The translations under genes were made by a program, and so were the position numbers. The notes beneath the pieces were generated by a model. That model was not told the origin of the DNA, ran no database searches, and saw nothing but the letters and a program-made list of their open reading frames with translations. A stretch of 64,000 nt of DNA. Source: Litsea cubeba (taxonomy: Eukaryota; Streptophyta; Magnoliopsida; Laurales; Lauraceae). Shown one piece after another: positions 36,801 through 48,800 of this stretch (its first letter is position 1; every line of letters starts with the position of its first letter). The DNA lies in assembly GCA_012931725.1 (NCBI GenBank), contig CM022949.1:31077235-31141234 (forward strand). Reading direction: 5' to 3'.

Positions 36801-39800
36801 ATGCACCATCCATCTCTTCCCACTAGGGCTGCACAGAACCGGACCGTAGACCGGACCGGACCGGATTTGCAGTTTTAGTGGTCCAAATCCGGTCTGGTCC
36901 GGACCGGATTTGAAAAATCGGTTATTCTGGTCCGGTCCAGTCCAGGCCTTTTGGGGTCCGGTCTGGACCGGATTTATTAAAATAATAAGTTTTTTTTTTT
37001 TAATATAAGATGATGGATTATTAAATTCAGGCATTCAGCCCATGAGCCCAGCACCCCAGCCCATTTGAATATAGTATGATGTATGTATTATGCATTATAC
37101 AAGATATATATTTCTACATTGTGCTTTTTATATATAAGTTGGGAACCTTCAGTTGAACTGGGGTACCCAAGGCTAATAACCAAACCCAAACCCAAACTAA
37201 AAAATGGCCCAATACAAATTTCACTTTTGGCTGGGATTGGCTATGTCATGTGGTCAAGTTGGGTGCATTGCCAGCCCCAGTTGCAGCCATTTCTGTAGCC
37301 TCATCTTGTTTGAGGAATTCAAGCATGGTTTCTGTAGAGAGCATAAGACTGAGACTATTTCTTTTGTTTTTTTGTTTTTGGTGGGAGACCTATTCTTAGA
37401 ATTGAAGGGAGACACCAAAGTTAAACTATAGATAAGAACCCATTCAAAGATGTGTGTGTGTGAGAGAGAGAGAGAAAGAGAGAGTTTAGCATGACTGTAT
37501 AATTCCTTCGCCTGAATTTCATGGAAAACTAAATGTGGAGATTCCTTAAGTGGGATTCTGTTGGGTTGGGTATTCAAGTCCACATGTACATTGGACTCTT
37601 AAAACCCTCAAAATCTTACAAAAACAGGTCACAGTGCTTGGAAAAAAAACAACTTGGAAAAAAAATTTTCAAACCGGACTGGACCACTTTAAGTGGTCCA
37701 ACCAGACCGTTTTGGACCGGTCCGGTTCTTCATTTAGGCCGGACCGGAAATCCGGCTGTTCAGCCCTGCTTCCCACCTTATACTTATCAATAAGGATTTG
37801 TCTCCATAACCCTTGATTCGAGTTACCCATTCTCCACAACCACTTTCCAAGCAATGCTTTGTTCATATTTTCAATAGAACGGATACCCAAACCTCCTTGC
37901 GCAATAGGTTTGCAAATAACCTCCCATCGAACCAAATGATATTTTCTACTCTCAACAGTATCATTCCAAAGTAAATCACGTTGAATCTTCTCTAATCTTC
38001 GCATGACACCTTTTGGACATCTGAAGCAAGACAAAAAATAGATAGGGATGCTTGAAAGAACTGATTTAAGAAGAGTAAGACGACCACCCAAAGATAGATA
38101 CTTACCCTTCCACGAACTTAGTCTTTTATCCAATCTCTCCACCACTGGACCCCATAAGCTTTTCTTCGGAATCCCCAAGCACAAAGGTAAGCCCAAATGA
38201 TTGGAAGGAGAGTTAAGGTGTTTAATAGTATCTTCTATATCCTAGTTTCATGTCACTTAGCTTATTTCATTTAATCCTAAATAATAATTTTATTAGGACA
38301 AATTAACATTCTTTTAGAAGTGTTACAAAAAGATTCACTTTTACATTGCTTCTCGAATAAAGGTGCATGGGTTAGCAACTTAGCATTATGGTATAGAAAA
38401 ATTATTATATATGATATATTAAAAAAATCATTTCTTTCGGCCCTCGCCCGACCCTAGCCCTAGCATTTGAGGGTAGGGTAATGGCTTCAATATTGTAGGC
38501 CCGTCGTGGACTCTGAGGGCTTTGGCTTGACCTAGGCCCAGCCCGCATATATGAGGGTTGGGTAAGGGCTTACCCTGGTTTGGCCAGGGCCCGGCCCTTT
38601 GACAGCCCTAAGAATAATACTAACGCATCGAACCTGTGTTGAGTGTCGATATCGACGCTCAACTAAGAATAATGAGTGTCGAAAGGCGCTGAGGCTGAAA
38701 GGAAATAAAAAGTGACGGGAGGGCTTTTTCTGTATGTGAGGATCTGTTGGGCCCTTTTGGGCACCGGCCATCTAAGGGGTTTTCCACTAAAATTCTATAA
38801 TAATAGTAATAAATAAATAAACAAACATAAAAAAACTCAGCAACTGGAGCAGCAAGGACCATGGATCAAAATAGTGAATGTCGCACTTAATAATAAATAA
38901 ATAAATAAATAAACATAAAACCTCCTTAGCACCTGGAGCAACAAGAAGTCAAGGACCACAACCAAAATTAGTTAGAGATGTGCCCACAACAATGTGGTGT
39001 GGCCCATTGACATTGGGTCAGGCCTAAAGTTGACAAAATTATAATGCGCATGATGAATCATAACATGCAATTTCAATTTAGATATCATCACAATAGGGTG
39101 AAACTCAAGCAAGTCCCAATGAACGGAGTCTTATTCCAATCGAACAGCAGAATTGACATGAACCTCGTTGCACAATTTTCAGTGGGATGAGCCAATTGCA
39201 GGAAAATAAAAAAAGAACAAGAAAAAAGAACCTTTAGTTTCTCTGCTTATAGCTTTCTGAAGAGAGAGTGCTCCATTCCCTACCAAATCAAGCACAAAAC
39301 AGTTTAGAAGTCTTAAAGTGAGATTATAATTGATATAAGAGAAGTCTTATCTTTATAAAACCTTCATTTTCTCTGTCTGCAATAATCCGATTGGTGCATT
39401 CTTTATTTCCAGCTAATAATGTTTAGATACTTGATTTAATACAAAAACTTACCATGCAAACTAAATTCAATCCAGACTCAGTTTAACAGTTTAACTATTT
39501 TTTCCCCATTGTTCAGGAGCTTACACTGCCATGTGACATTATCTCGTAAAAATTGCTCAGTTAATAAAAAGCTTTGATATGTCACATTACAGTATAAGCT
39601 CCTAAGACTCTACAAACTCGAACAAATTTCAGCCAATTACTGAGTTTACTCTCTTAGCTTATCAACGCATTTTCAATAACTTACACCTTGTTATTAAGCA
39701 ATGAATAGCAATTTTAAAAGTCAATACATGAGTTTCAAAACAAAGTTGACAAGCCAGCAAATAAAGCTTCTTAAACCTTCAGAAACTACTTCCACATTTT

Positions 39801-42800
39801 CTTGAGAATTTGGAGTCTCTTCGAGCTCAACTTCTGCATCTGCTATTACTTTTGGAAGCTCATTTAACAGCCGTGAACGTTCGGAAGGTGTCTGAAGCAG
39901 CTGTCTTCTCTCAATGTACTCAAACAGCGTAAATCCAAAATAGGTCAAGGATAAATGCACTTAAGAGTATCAGTCAAACAGGCAAGAGGTACCAAACATG
40001 GGTGACCATAAAAGAATTTGTAATCATGAGCCAAGTTTTATTTATTTATTTATTTATTTTTTAAATGGATAAGCTAACCATTATAAGGGCTTGATGTTTA
40101 AGAGTGGTGAAACTTAAAGAAACATGCGGGTCATGGAAAATGGTTTCAATGAGCCAAGCCAGCTTGGTTTAAGCTTCACTTGTGGGTTAATAATCCAAAA
40201 TGAGCTGGTTCATACCACACAAGCAAAACTCAACCTAGGCCATGTTCACCTCAGATTGACTGGAACTTGGCTTTTTAAAGGCTTAGTTCAAGTTTAATCT
40301 TGAAAAGCATATATACTACATATATTATATAAAATAAATCATAAAAATGCAATATTAATCATACACACACATACAACCTAGATCACCTGTGTGCCCAGAT
40401 GCACCTCGCTATGGGGCCCACCTGAAGATGGGATCAGGGTGGTGGAAGGATCTGAGTCAGCCCAAGCCCCTTACCAAGTCTGGGGCCCACTTGATATTCC
40501 TATCACCTTCATCTGGGCCCCACAAGTTTCAATAGTTATGACAAAAAGAGAAAAGTGAAATCGATCTATGGTGGGCGTCCATTTGGAAGGGTGCAAAGCT
40601 CATGTATCCAGGGTGATACAAGGGACCCCGTGTGTTGGGTCAATTCGGATGGACCCATAGTGGGAACCATGCCAAGGTGCACACCTTGCACTTAGTGAAA
40701 AGGGGCATTTTGGAAAAGAGCCCTAGAAAATACCCGGGTATTTTGAAAAGAAAATCACCCCTTGCGTTTGACGAAAGAAATAAGAAGTATTATGGTGACA
40801 TGTACATGAATTTAAAAAAAAAAAAAAAAGTGTAGAGTTCTATCCTCCTTTTTCTCTCTTCAAAATTCTAGCAAATATATCTAATGCATGGCTTAAATGG
40901 CTCTTACTTTTTCTCTCTCTAAAAGGTTTATCTAAGTTTCCTTCTTCTCATTTAAAAAAAAAAAAGTTGAATTGGGGTTGATTTCCATCTCATGACTAGA
41001 AGACTCCATGACTGGACCCTCTTATTTTGAGATTGAATCCAATGAGAGTTGATGGCTGGCTAGGTAATCAATTGCTTTCATAATTTAATTGCAACATTAG
41101 AAATCCAACAGTGGGGCCCTCTTATTTTGTGATTGAGTCCTTGACTCCATATACAAAAGAAGTTAGATTTTTATAGGATGGTCTGCACCATTTGAAATTT
41201 TATATATGAGCTCCATAATATTTTTATTGCATTTCTTCCCCTTCTTATTTTGTGATTGAATCCAATGAGAGTAAATGGTTGGCATGTAATCAATTGCTTT
41301 CATCATTATTTGCAACAATAAAAATCCCTAAGTGGTGCCCTTTTATTGTCATTGAATTCATTTACAAAAGTTAGATTTTTATAGGCAGAAATCCCTTAGT
41401 GGGGCCCTCTTATTTTGTGATTGAATTCATTTACAAAAGAAGTTAGATATTTATAGGATGGCACCATTTGCAATTTTATAGGTGGGCTCCATAATATTTT
41501 TATTACGTTTAACATTAAAAAAAATATTTTTATTACGTTTCTTCTATTGCAATGTTAAAAAATATTCAGTGGGGCCCTTTTATAGTTCAAAGAAAGAAGA
41601 AGACTTAGAAAGGGGGGAAAAAGAAGTTGCACATGGATGTTAGAACTTTTCATCATAACTCATAGCTAGAAGATTTAAATGCACTTGGATCTTGTTGGAT
41701 GCCCCTTCGAAAGAAGAGAAGAAAAAAAGGAAAAGTAATAAATGATTGCTATGAAAGAGAATAACCTCTGCACCTAACCTTTTCTTATTGGATGTTAGAC
41801 AAAGGGCAAAAACGCCCCTTTTTGAATGAGGCATTTTGTACAATTCCTCTATATATCCCCCACACTTGAGCACCGGTGCTCATGATAAGGTGAGCACCGT
41901 TTCTTGTGCCCCCCACCCAAACCCACCCACACACACACCCCTAACTGTGTGGTAACGGTGGCTCAAAACCCAACTACTTGATCAATGGCCAACAAGTTTT
42001 CAACGCCCAAAACAAATGCATAGTCGATCCAATGGTCCATGTCCATGCGGATGGGTGCTAGACCCGGGATCCCAAGTGGGCCCCGCTAGGTATTTAGGCA
42101 CATGGTGCTCACTTGAGGTTTTTCCTATATATTTGTGTGTGATAAATATTGGATTGTAATAGATATTAAAACTTGAAAATATAAGTTAATCTGAGCTTAA
42201 GCCTTGCTTGATTTTAGCTCAAGATACAAGCCCCACTCAAGCTAAGTTCAAGCTTGGCACATCATGATGCGGGCCAGACTAATGGGCCCCGCCTAAAGGT
42301 CTATACCAGGAAGCCCAAAGCCCACAAGGCCCATCAATGCCCATCAATGAATTCCCAAGATTTCTCCAACGGCAAATCCATGAAGGATTCTTTCCTACAG
42401 CAGTTCCTAAATTTTCTATCCTCTAGTAGATTTCTTAGATTATAATAATTGTTAAGATTTAACAATAATTAGGAAGTTTCTAAATTTTCCTAGATTCTTA
42501 GATTTAGGGAGTTTTCTAATTTGGTTCTGGCTTGATTGCTAAATCAATACTTAGACTTTATTATATAAAGAATGTAATCCCTTATCCCGGGATAGAATAC
42601 AGAAATTGAATGAAAATTGAGTTTGCTCAACGTGTGATTTTCTCGTCTTTAGTGTGAGACCTAGACATCCTACCCTAAGCCGTTTGGCTTGGAGAATAGC
42701 CCGTTGGCTATCCTTCTTCTCCCCTGCGCTGCTTCACATCAAGTTCAAGTGGAGCATTGTTTTATCAAGCAGATCAAGTTCTATGAATTAATAAGGTTTA

Positions 42801-45800
42801 ACAAGATTCATTACAGGACGCCGGTGATCGATGATTTAAGATCAATGGCTTAGATTTATTTTAGGGCTTTAACCATTACGTCTCATTTAAAACCTGGTGT
42901 GTGGATGTCCTATAGTAGTTTTATTTATTTCTCTTTCATATGTTTTTTAATTGAAGTTGCTTTGAGCACCTTCTTTCATTTCTTCTCCTTGCCCCATTGG
43001 ATCGAAGATTTATACGGTGGATATTCACGATCAATGTTAAGTGAATCTATACATTTCTCCTTGTGTGTGTATTTTCTTTTTCACTGAAGATCGGGTATCA
43101 TGGGTTCACCATCAATTGACATTCATGCTTCCCTGATAGGGCCAGTTGGTATCAGAGAAAATCAATCAATCCATACAATTTGTTTATTGAATCCGTCGGC
43201 CAAATCATGCCTCTCCAACATGCACGAGGTTGTAGGAAGTTGGTTGAGAGTGACATGGCAAATGAACCTGAACCACATGATCTAGAAATCTTGGATCTAC
43301 ATAGATAAGTTGAGAGACTAACTTGACATTTGCATCAAATTGAGCCTTGAGATCAGTTGTTTGATGAGTAAACCCATGAAGCTGACAATAATTTTTTGGT
43401 TTATTTGATGAGTAAACCCATGAAGCTGACAATAATTTTTTGGATCGAAGATTTATACGGTGGATATTCACGATCAATGTTAAATGAATCTATACATTTC
43501 TCCTTGTGTGTGTATTTTCTTTTTCAGTGAAGATCGGGTATCATGGGTTCACCATCAATTGACATTTATGCTTTCCTGATGGGGCCAATTGGTATCAGAG
43601 AAAATCAATCAATCCATACAATTTGTTTATTGAATCCGTCGGCCAAATCATGCCTCTCCAACATGCACGAGGTTGTAGGAAGTTGGTTGAGAGTGACATG
43701 GCAAATGAACCTGAACCACATGATCTAGAAATCTTGGATCTACATAGATAAGTTGAGAGATTGACTCGGCATTTGCAACAAATTGAGCCTTGAGATTAGT
43801 TGTTTGATGAGTAAACCCATGAAGCTGACAATAATTTTTTGGTTTACGGTGTTGGTGATAGACCGGATGACGCAGTCAGGGAAGTAGTAATCTCAATTGA
43901 TGGTGAACCCAACGATACCCGATCTTCAATCAAATATAAAATCCGCACACAAGGAGAAAGATAGAGATTCGCTTACCATTGATCATGAAAATCCATTGTC
44001 AATGCCTTCGATCCAATCGAAGATACTCAAACCAAGGAGAAGGTAAATAGATAAAAGTGCACACATGCAACTTTAATTAACTTTCATAAAATATTCCAAG
44101 ACTGCCAAGGTCATCCCTTTACATTCTTATTTATAATATTGAAAACCCAAAACAACTCTGCTTATCTAAATTATAGCACTACTAGCTACACTAATTAGAA
44201 CCCTATATAAAAAGAAAGCATGGCAACTAGGACGTAGGACGTTCACTACTCTTTGGAGGAATGGGTTGTCATATCTTTAACAGTGGAGGAAATCACTCAC
44301 TAATCTAATAATCTCTTTATAACTGAAAAGAAGGAAATCAATCCAAGTACAAGAATTAAACAACTGAATTTAGAAAGAAGGTTATTGCATCATTATTTTC
44401 TTTTTCTGCAAGTGGGACCAGTCATCTCTTATAAACTGACAGCCGAGCCTAGGCCTGATTTGGGAAATTTAGGTTGGTTGAGCCCACTGACCTGCCACCC
44501 CTTTTTAATAAGTCTATTGGGCCTGTTGGTGCCTACATATTCCTCCACTTGAAAAAGACTCGCCCTTGAGACTGCACCCACAATTCAGCGCTTTCTTTTC
44601 CTTTTCTTCTTTCTCTTCAACATCCACTTCTGTCCTTTTGGTAGCAATTGAAAATACGGAGATTTGTTGTCATGACTTGGGTTTGGAAGATTGACTGGTG
44701 GTATCCATCTGGGCCCAGAACTTGATATGTGGTAGATCTCGTCGTTGTATCCCTTCCTAAAAAGGATCAACATAATATATCACTGGCATGTCTAATATTT
44801 GTAAATCAAATGCATAAATGATCACATCCACACTCTTCAAGATCAATCCATCATATCCTCACCCTCTAAAACATTAACTATCTCAATAACACTCTCCAAA
44901 GTGAAATCAGTCAAATCTGCTCCAACCATAAAGGTTAATCTGTTCATCATTGGCATGTGGAGTTTCTTCCTCAAAATATTGATACTCATCACAGAATATT
45001 TTATCATTAAAATCATGATCTTAAGACATATCAAAGATCTGATCAGGGAAAGCATCATCATCCTTGTATATATCCCACATCCGCATGTCAAGCTCCTCAC
45101 CACGATCTTCATCCAACTCATCATTATAAATTAGATCCTCAAAATCACCATCATCAACCGGTCCATCACCGTAAACCGAATAATTGTCATCACCTTCATA
45201 GGCCGACTCATCAAATAACTGATCTCGGGGTTCGATTTGATCCAGACGCCAAGATAGGGTCTCAACTTGCCTACGCAAATTCTGGATTTTCAGATCTTGC
45301 GGGTCGTATCGATTTTCTACGTCACTCTCAACCAAATGCCTGCGACTATGTCCACGGTGAAGAGGCATTATACGGGAGATGGAATCAACATACAAATCGT
45401 ATGGACTGAATTGCTCTAATGCCAACTAAACCCAATTGATGGTGAACTCAACGATACTCGATCTTCAGTCATACACACAATCCACGCACAAGGAGAAAGA
45501 GATTTGCTTACCGTTGATAACGAAAATCTATTGTCAATGCCTTCAATCCAATGGAAGATACTCAAATCAAGGAGAAGGAAAATAGAAAAAAGTGCACACA
45601 TGCAACTTTAATTAATTTTCATAAAATATTCCAAGAATGCATAGGTCTTCCCTGTACATTCTTATTTATAATAAAGAAATCCCAAAACAACAATGCTTTT
45701 CTAAATTACAGCACTACCAGCTACACTAATTAGAATCCTATATAAAAAGAAAGTATGGCAACTAGGACGTTCACCACTATTTAGAGGAATGGGCTGTCAT

Positions 45801-48800
45801 ATCTATCACAGTGAAGAAAATCACTCACTAATCTAATAATCTCTTTATAACTGAATAGAAGGAAATCAACCCAAATCCAAGAATTAAGCAACTGAATTTA
45901 GAAAGAAAATTATTGCATCATTGTTTTCTTTTTCTGCTAGTGAGACCAGTCATCTCTTATAAACTGATAGCCAGGCCTAGGCCTGATTTGGGACAATTTT
46001 AGGTGGCTTGAACCCACAACCTAGCACCCCTTTTTTAATAAGTCTACTAGGCCTGTTGGTGCCTACATCACCAGATGATGATAGTGATGATGAGTTTCAC
46101 ATCGATGGTGGCCAATCATTCAAATTAGAGAGAGTCGATCGGTCCAAGCCTCCAGTGTTAACAAGTATCCAGATGATGAATGTGACCCACCCACATTCAA
46201 CGAAGACATGAAGGGGCATGAAGATATGCAAACCTTCAATGTGTACCCCGGTGATGGAAGTTTTGATGTGCACTACAAGTCAATATGTTATTACAATGAT
46301 CATGAATCGAGCACTAAGAGCAAGAAAGAGTGCCTAGATCTTTCATTCAAGGAAGGACACATCGGGATGCACTACCTTGAGGATCCTTTCGGGGAAGTCT
46401 ATACAAGCAGAACTCAACCTACACTCCTTGGTGATTTGATCATGTGTTACCAGATCAAAACTCACTGGTCAGATTGGATGGATGTGATACATGGATAGTG
46501 CAAGCATACCATCCAACAGCAAAGATCTTTCACAAGATTTGTGGAATTGAAAATAGTTTGTATCCAAGATCGCCATGGCATCTGAATTTGAGGACGAATT
46601 CTTTTCAAGTGGGGGAGAATGATGCAGATCAAGTTCTATGAATCAGTAAGGATTGACAAGTTCATTATTAGACACTTGTGATCAAGCTTACGAGACACAA
46701 CCACACTTGAAAGCGGGCCAAAGGATCAATTGGGCTATAAACAGTTCCATATATATAAGAAAACACCATGACGGGCTGTTTTGGAAAACAATCAAGCTGC
46801 AGGGTGTTTTCTGTGATATACAGAAAACTGCATAAAAAATACAGCAGACATGTTGCAAGATCAACAGGCACTATTCTCCAAGCTGTTCTAGACGACCAGT
46901 GCCCTGGAAAATTTGAGTTTCTATGTTAGTTTTGATTTAAGTATAGATAGATTATTATATATAGGAGTTCAATGAAATCAGCGAAGCAGGAGATTAGGAA
47001 GTTGTTATATTAAAGAATAATAGAGAGAATTTTAAGAAAATTTAGAAGATGGACAGCTAATAAGGAACGTTCAATGCGTTTTTCTAAGTTTCTTTATTAT
47101 AGAGTTCGTTTAAGAGTTGCTAGTTTTAAGGGTTGGGGGATGAGAAGTCCAAGTCTTGTGGCCATTAGATTTATTTCAATAAAATTTTCGGATATGTTTT
47201 GCCTCTCCTTTTGAATGTGTGGATCCATGTTTTGAGAAGATTACTTCTAATCAAGGCTTAAGGTTCCAAATTTTATTTTTGAGTTCCTTATCTCTTAAAT
47301 CTATGGAATTTTTATGGACTAAAGAATGGGGTATTTTTTGGGTTCACAATAAATCGGATTGTGCTTCCTTTAACTAAGGTTGTCTCATTTACACCCTAAG
47401 TCATAGATATGGATATCACAACCTACACAACATAGAATTATATAATAGTGAAAACTATGATGCACAAATATGGATGGATATGACAGGGACAAGCAATGGA
47501 TACTGGCAGCCATGGATTCCACACAAGATTTAAGCATCAGATAAGATACAATACGGTACATTGCCTACATTAAAGAATCTTGGTACCATAGACTAAAATA
47601 TGCTTTTCTTTCCAAAAGTAAATTCTACTGGTGAACCACAAAAAAGAAAAAAAAAAAAAAAAAAAGGGGGGGGGGGGGGGGGCTAGCCTCAAAGGAATAA
47701 ACCTCAACATGAGCCGGGCTTAAAGCCTAGCTTCATTTAGGCTCAAGCTTCGAGCCTAACTCAAAACAGCTCAAGCTTGAGCATAAGTTCACAACTCAAG
47801 CTCAAGCTTAGCCATTGATATATTCATAGACACACACACACAACTGTATAAATGTATACTATTGAAAGATGTTTTACTGACTCTAATAGGAAACCGAAGG
47901 ACCAGTAAAAACTGGCCTCAAAAGGATTCAAACCCAAGGGGCCTGGATGCCAGAGAGTTCAGTCCAAACTAGTTTAATAAGTTTACCTAATAGATTTTGC
48001 TATAGTCCTTTAAAAAAGTTTTAAAGAAAACAAGTTATATGGGCATTTCCTTAACAAACTCAGAAATATATCAATCATGTGTATAACCATTGACACCAAA
48101 GAATATCAACATCTTTTAAACAGTAAGCATAATGAACTATGAGATATTATGATTTTCTCAACACGTCATCATTTTGCAGCAAACTAAAGATGAAGGATAT
48201 TCTCTGCGCCAACCCTTTTCATTTGCTCGATCTATCCGTTTTTGTAGCACGACAATCTCTCTATCAATCCACTGAAAATACACCCATCAGTAACTTGTCA
48301 GGAATCAGAGGTAAAGAACCTGAAATGCCTGATACATAGAACTTGCTGGAAATACCAAAAATAAGTATTTTGAATCTTTTGACATGTTATGGAACAGGAT
48401 ACAAACCACCCATTCAACTCAGTGTCCAAGGGGATGGGGAAGTTCATGAACAATATAAAAGGAAAAAAGGGGGAAAAGCAAATGAGAATCACACAGCAAC
48501 CATGTTCGCTACGTCAACATGAAACTAAAACTTTCATTTACTGAAAATAGAAATCAAAATTTGCATCAAAAAATAAATTTAGAGATATGCTCTTTACTTT
48601 CTCTTTCACAAGTAATCAGAGTACTAACATGATTTGTGATGTCTTCATGTAGACTTCTGGCCTTTTTATCAAGCTCCACCTGCCAAAGGGATGTTCCTGT
48701 ATTAGATGATGGATATGGTGGAGTAATGGACAATCAATTAATCAAAGCAAATCATGGATATCAATCCAACAGAAGCCAAACTGGAGTCAGTGATCTGCGT

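Larger units (their letters stand above)
35326..38211 (-). mobile_element. 5'-truncated L1-type LINE inserted in the hAT element
   Basis: A 15-bp exact target duplication GTTAAGGTGTTTAAT flanks it (35311-35325 and 38212-38226). An A-rich 3' tail lies at the left end on the minus strand. Coding remnants: reverse transcriptase end (MGLPLCLGIPKKSLWGPVVE), zf-RVT (LLVHCYYAQIVW) and RNase H (LNFDGSYF, GVIRDFSGK, EMYALL, EGDSFSAIQW, NFLADGIARQ). It is interrupted by a second hAT element. Confidence 0.92.
34320..38610. mobile_element. hAT-family element (outer of a three-layer nest)
   Basis: Perfect 12-bp terminal inverted repeats TAGGGCTGTCAA/TTGACAGCCCTA, with GGCCCGGCCC-rich subterminal blocks. 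An exact 8-bp target duplication AGAATAAT lies at 34312-34319 and 38611-38618. Without its insertions it is about 1.4 kb and noncoding. It contains the LINE at 35326-38211. Confidence 0.9.
43898..46067 (-). mobile_element. Deleted Ty3/gypsy-type element with two LTRs
   Basis: LTRs at 43898-44537 and 45437-46067 both begin TGTAGGCACCAACAGGCC and end ACCATCA on the minus strand. Right LTR: followed by a primer-site-like TTGGCATTAGAGC (45425-45413). Left LTR: preceded by a purine tract AAGTGGAGGAATA. The roughly 900-bp interior keeps only a gag start; pol is gone. Confidence 0.8.
39929..48200 (-). other. U12-type AT-AC intron, 8272 bp
   Basis: The donor is ATATCCTT (48200-48193), a full match to the U12 AT-AC 5' splice site. 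The branch site TCCTTGAC (39951-39944) matches the consensus, with its A at 39945. The intron ends in TTTAC with the branch A 16 nt before the last base, within the usual short U12 spacing. Joining the exons restores GWRRELFEYIERRQ, as expected from the family. The intron has filled with LTR-element debris (42.2-47.4 kb). Confidence 0.9.

Noticed and set aside
39777..39918. Starting the post-U12 exon at a TTTGAG acceptor (39918)
   Set aside because: It would give GT-AG splicing only if the upstream exon had a GT donor. It has none in frame, and the AC acceptor at 39929 restores the family sequence exactly.
48139..48339. Plus-strand open frame
   Set aside because: Antisense to a conserved exon ending at the U12 donor. 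No support on the plus strand.
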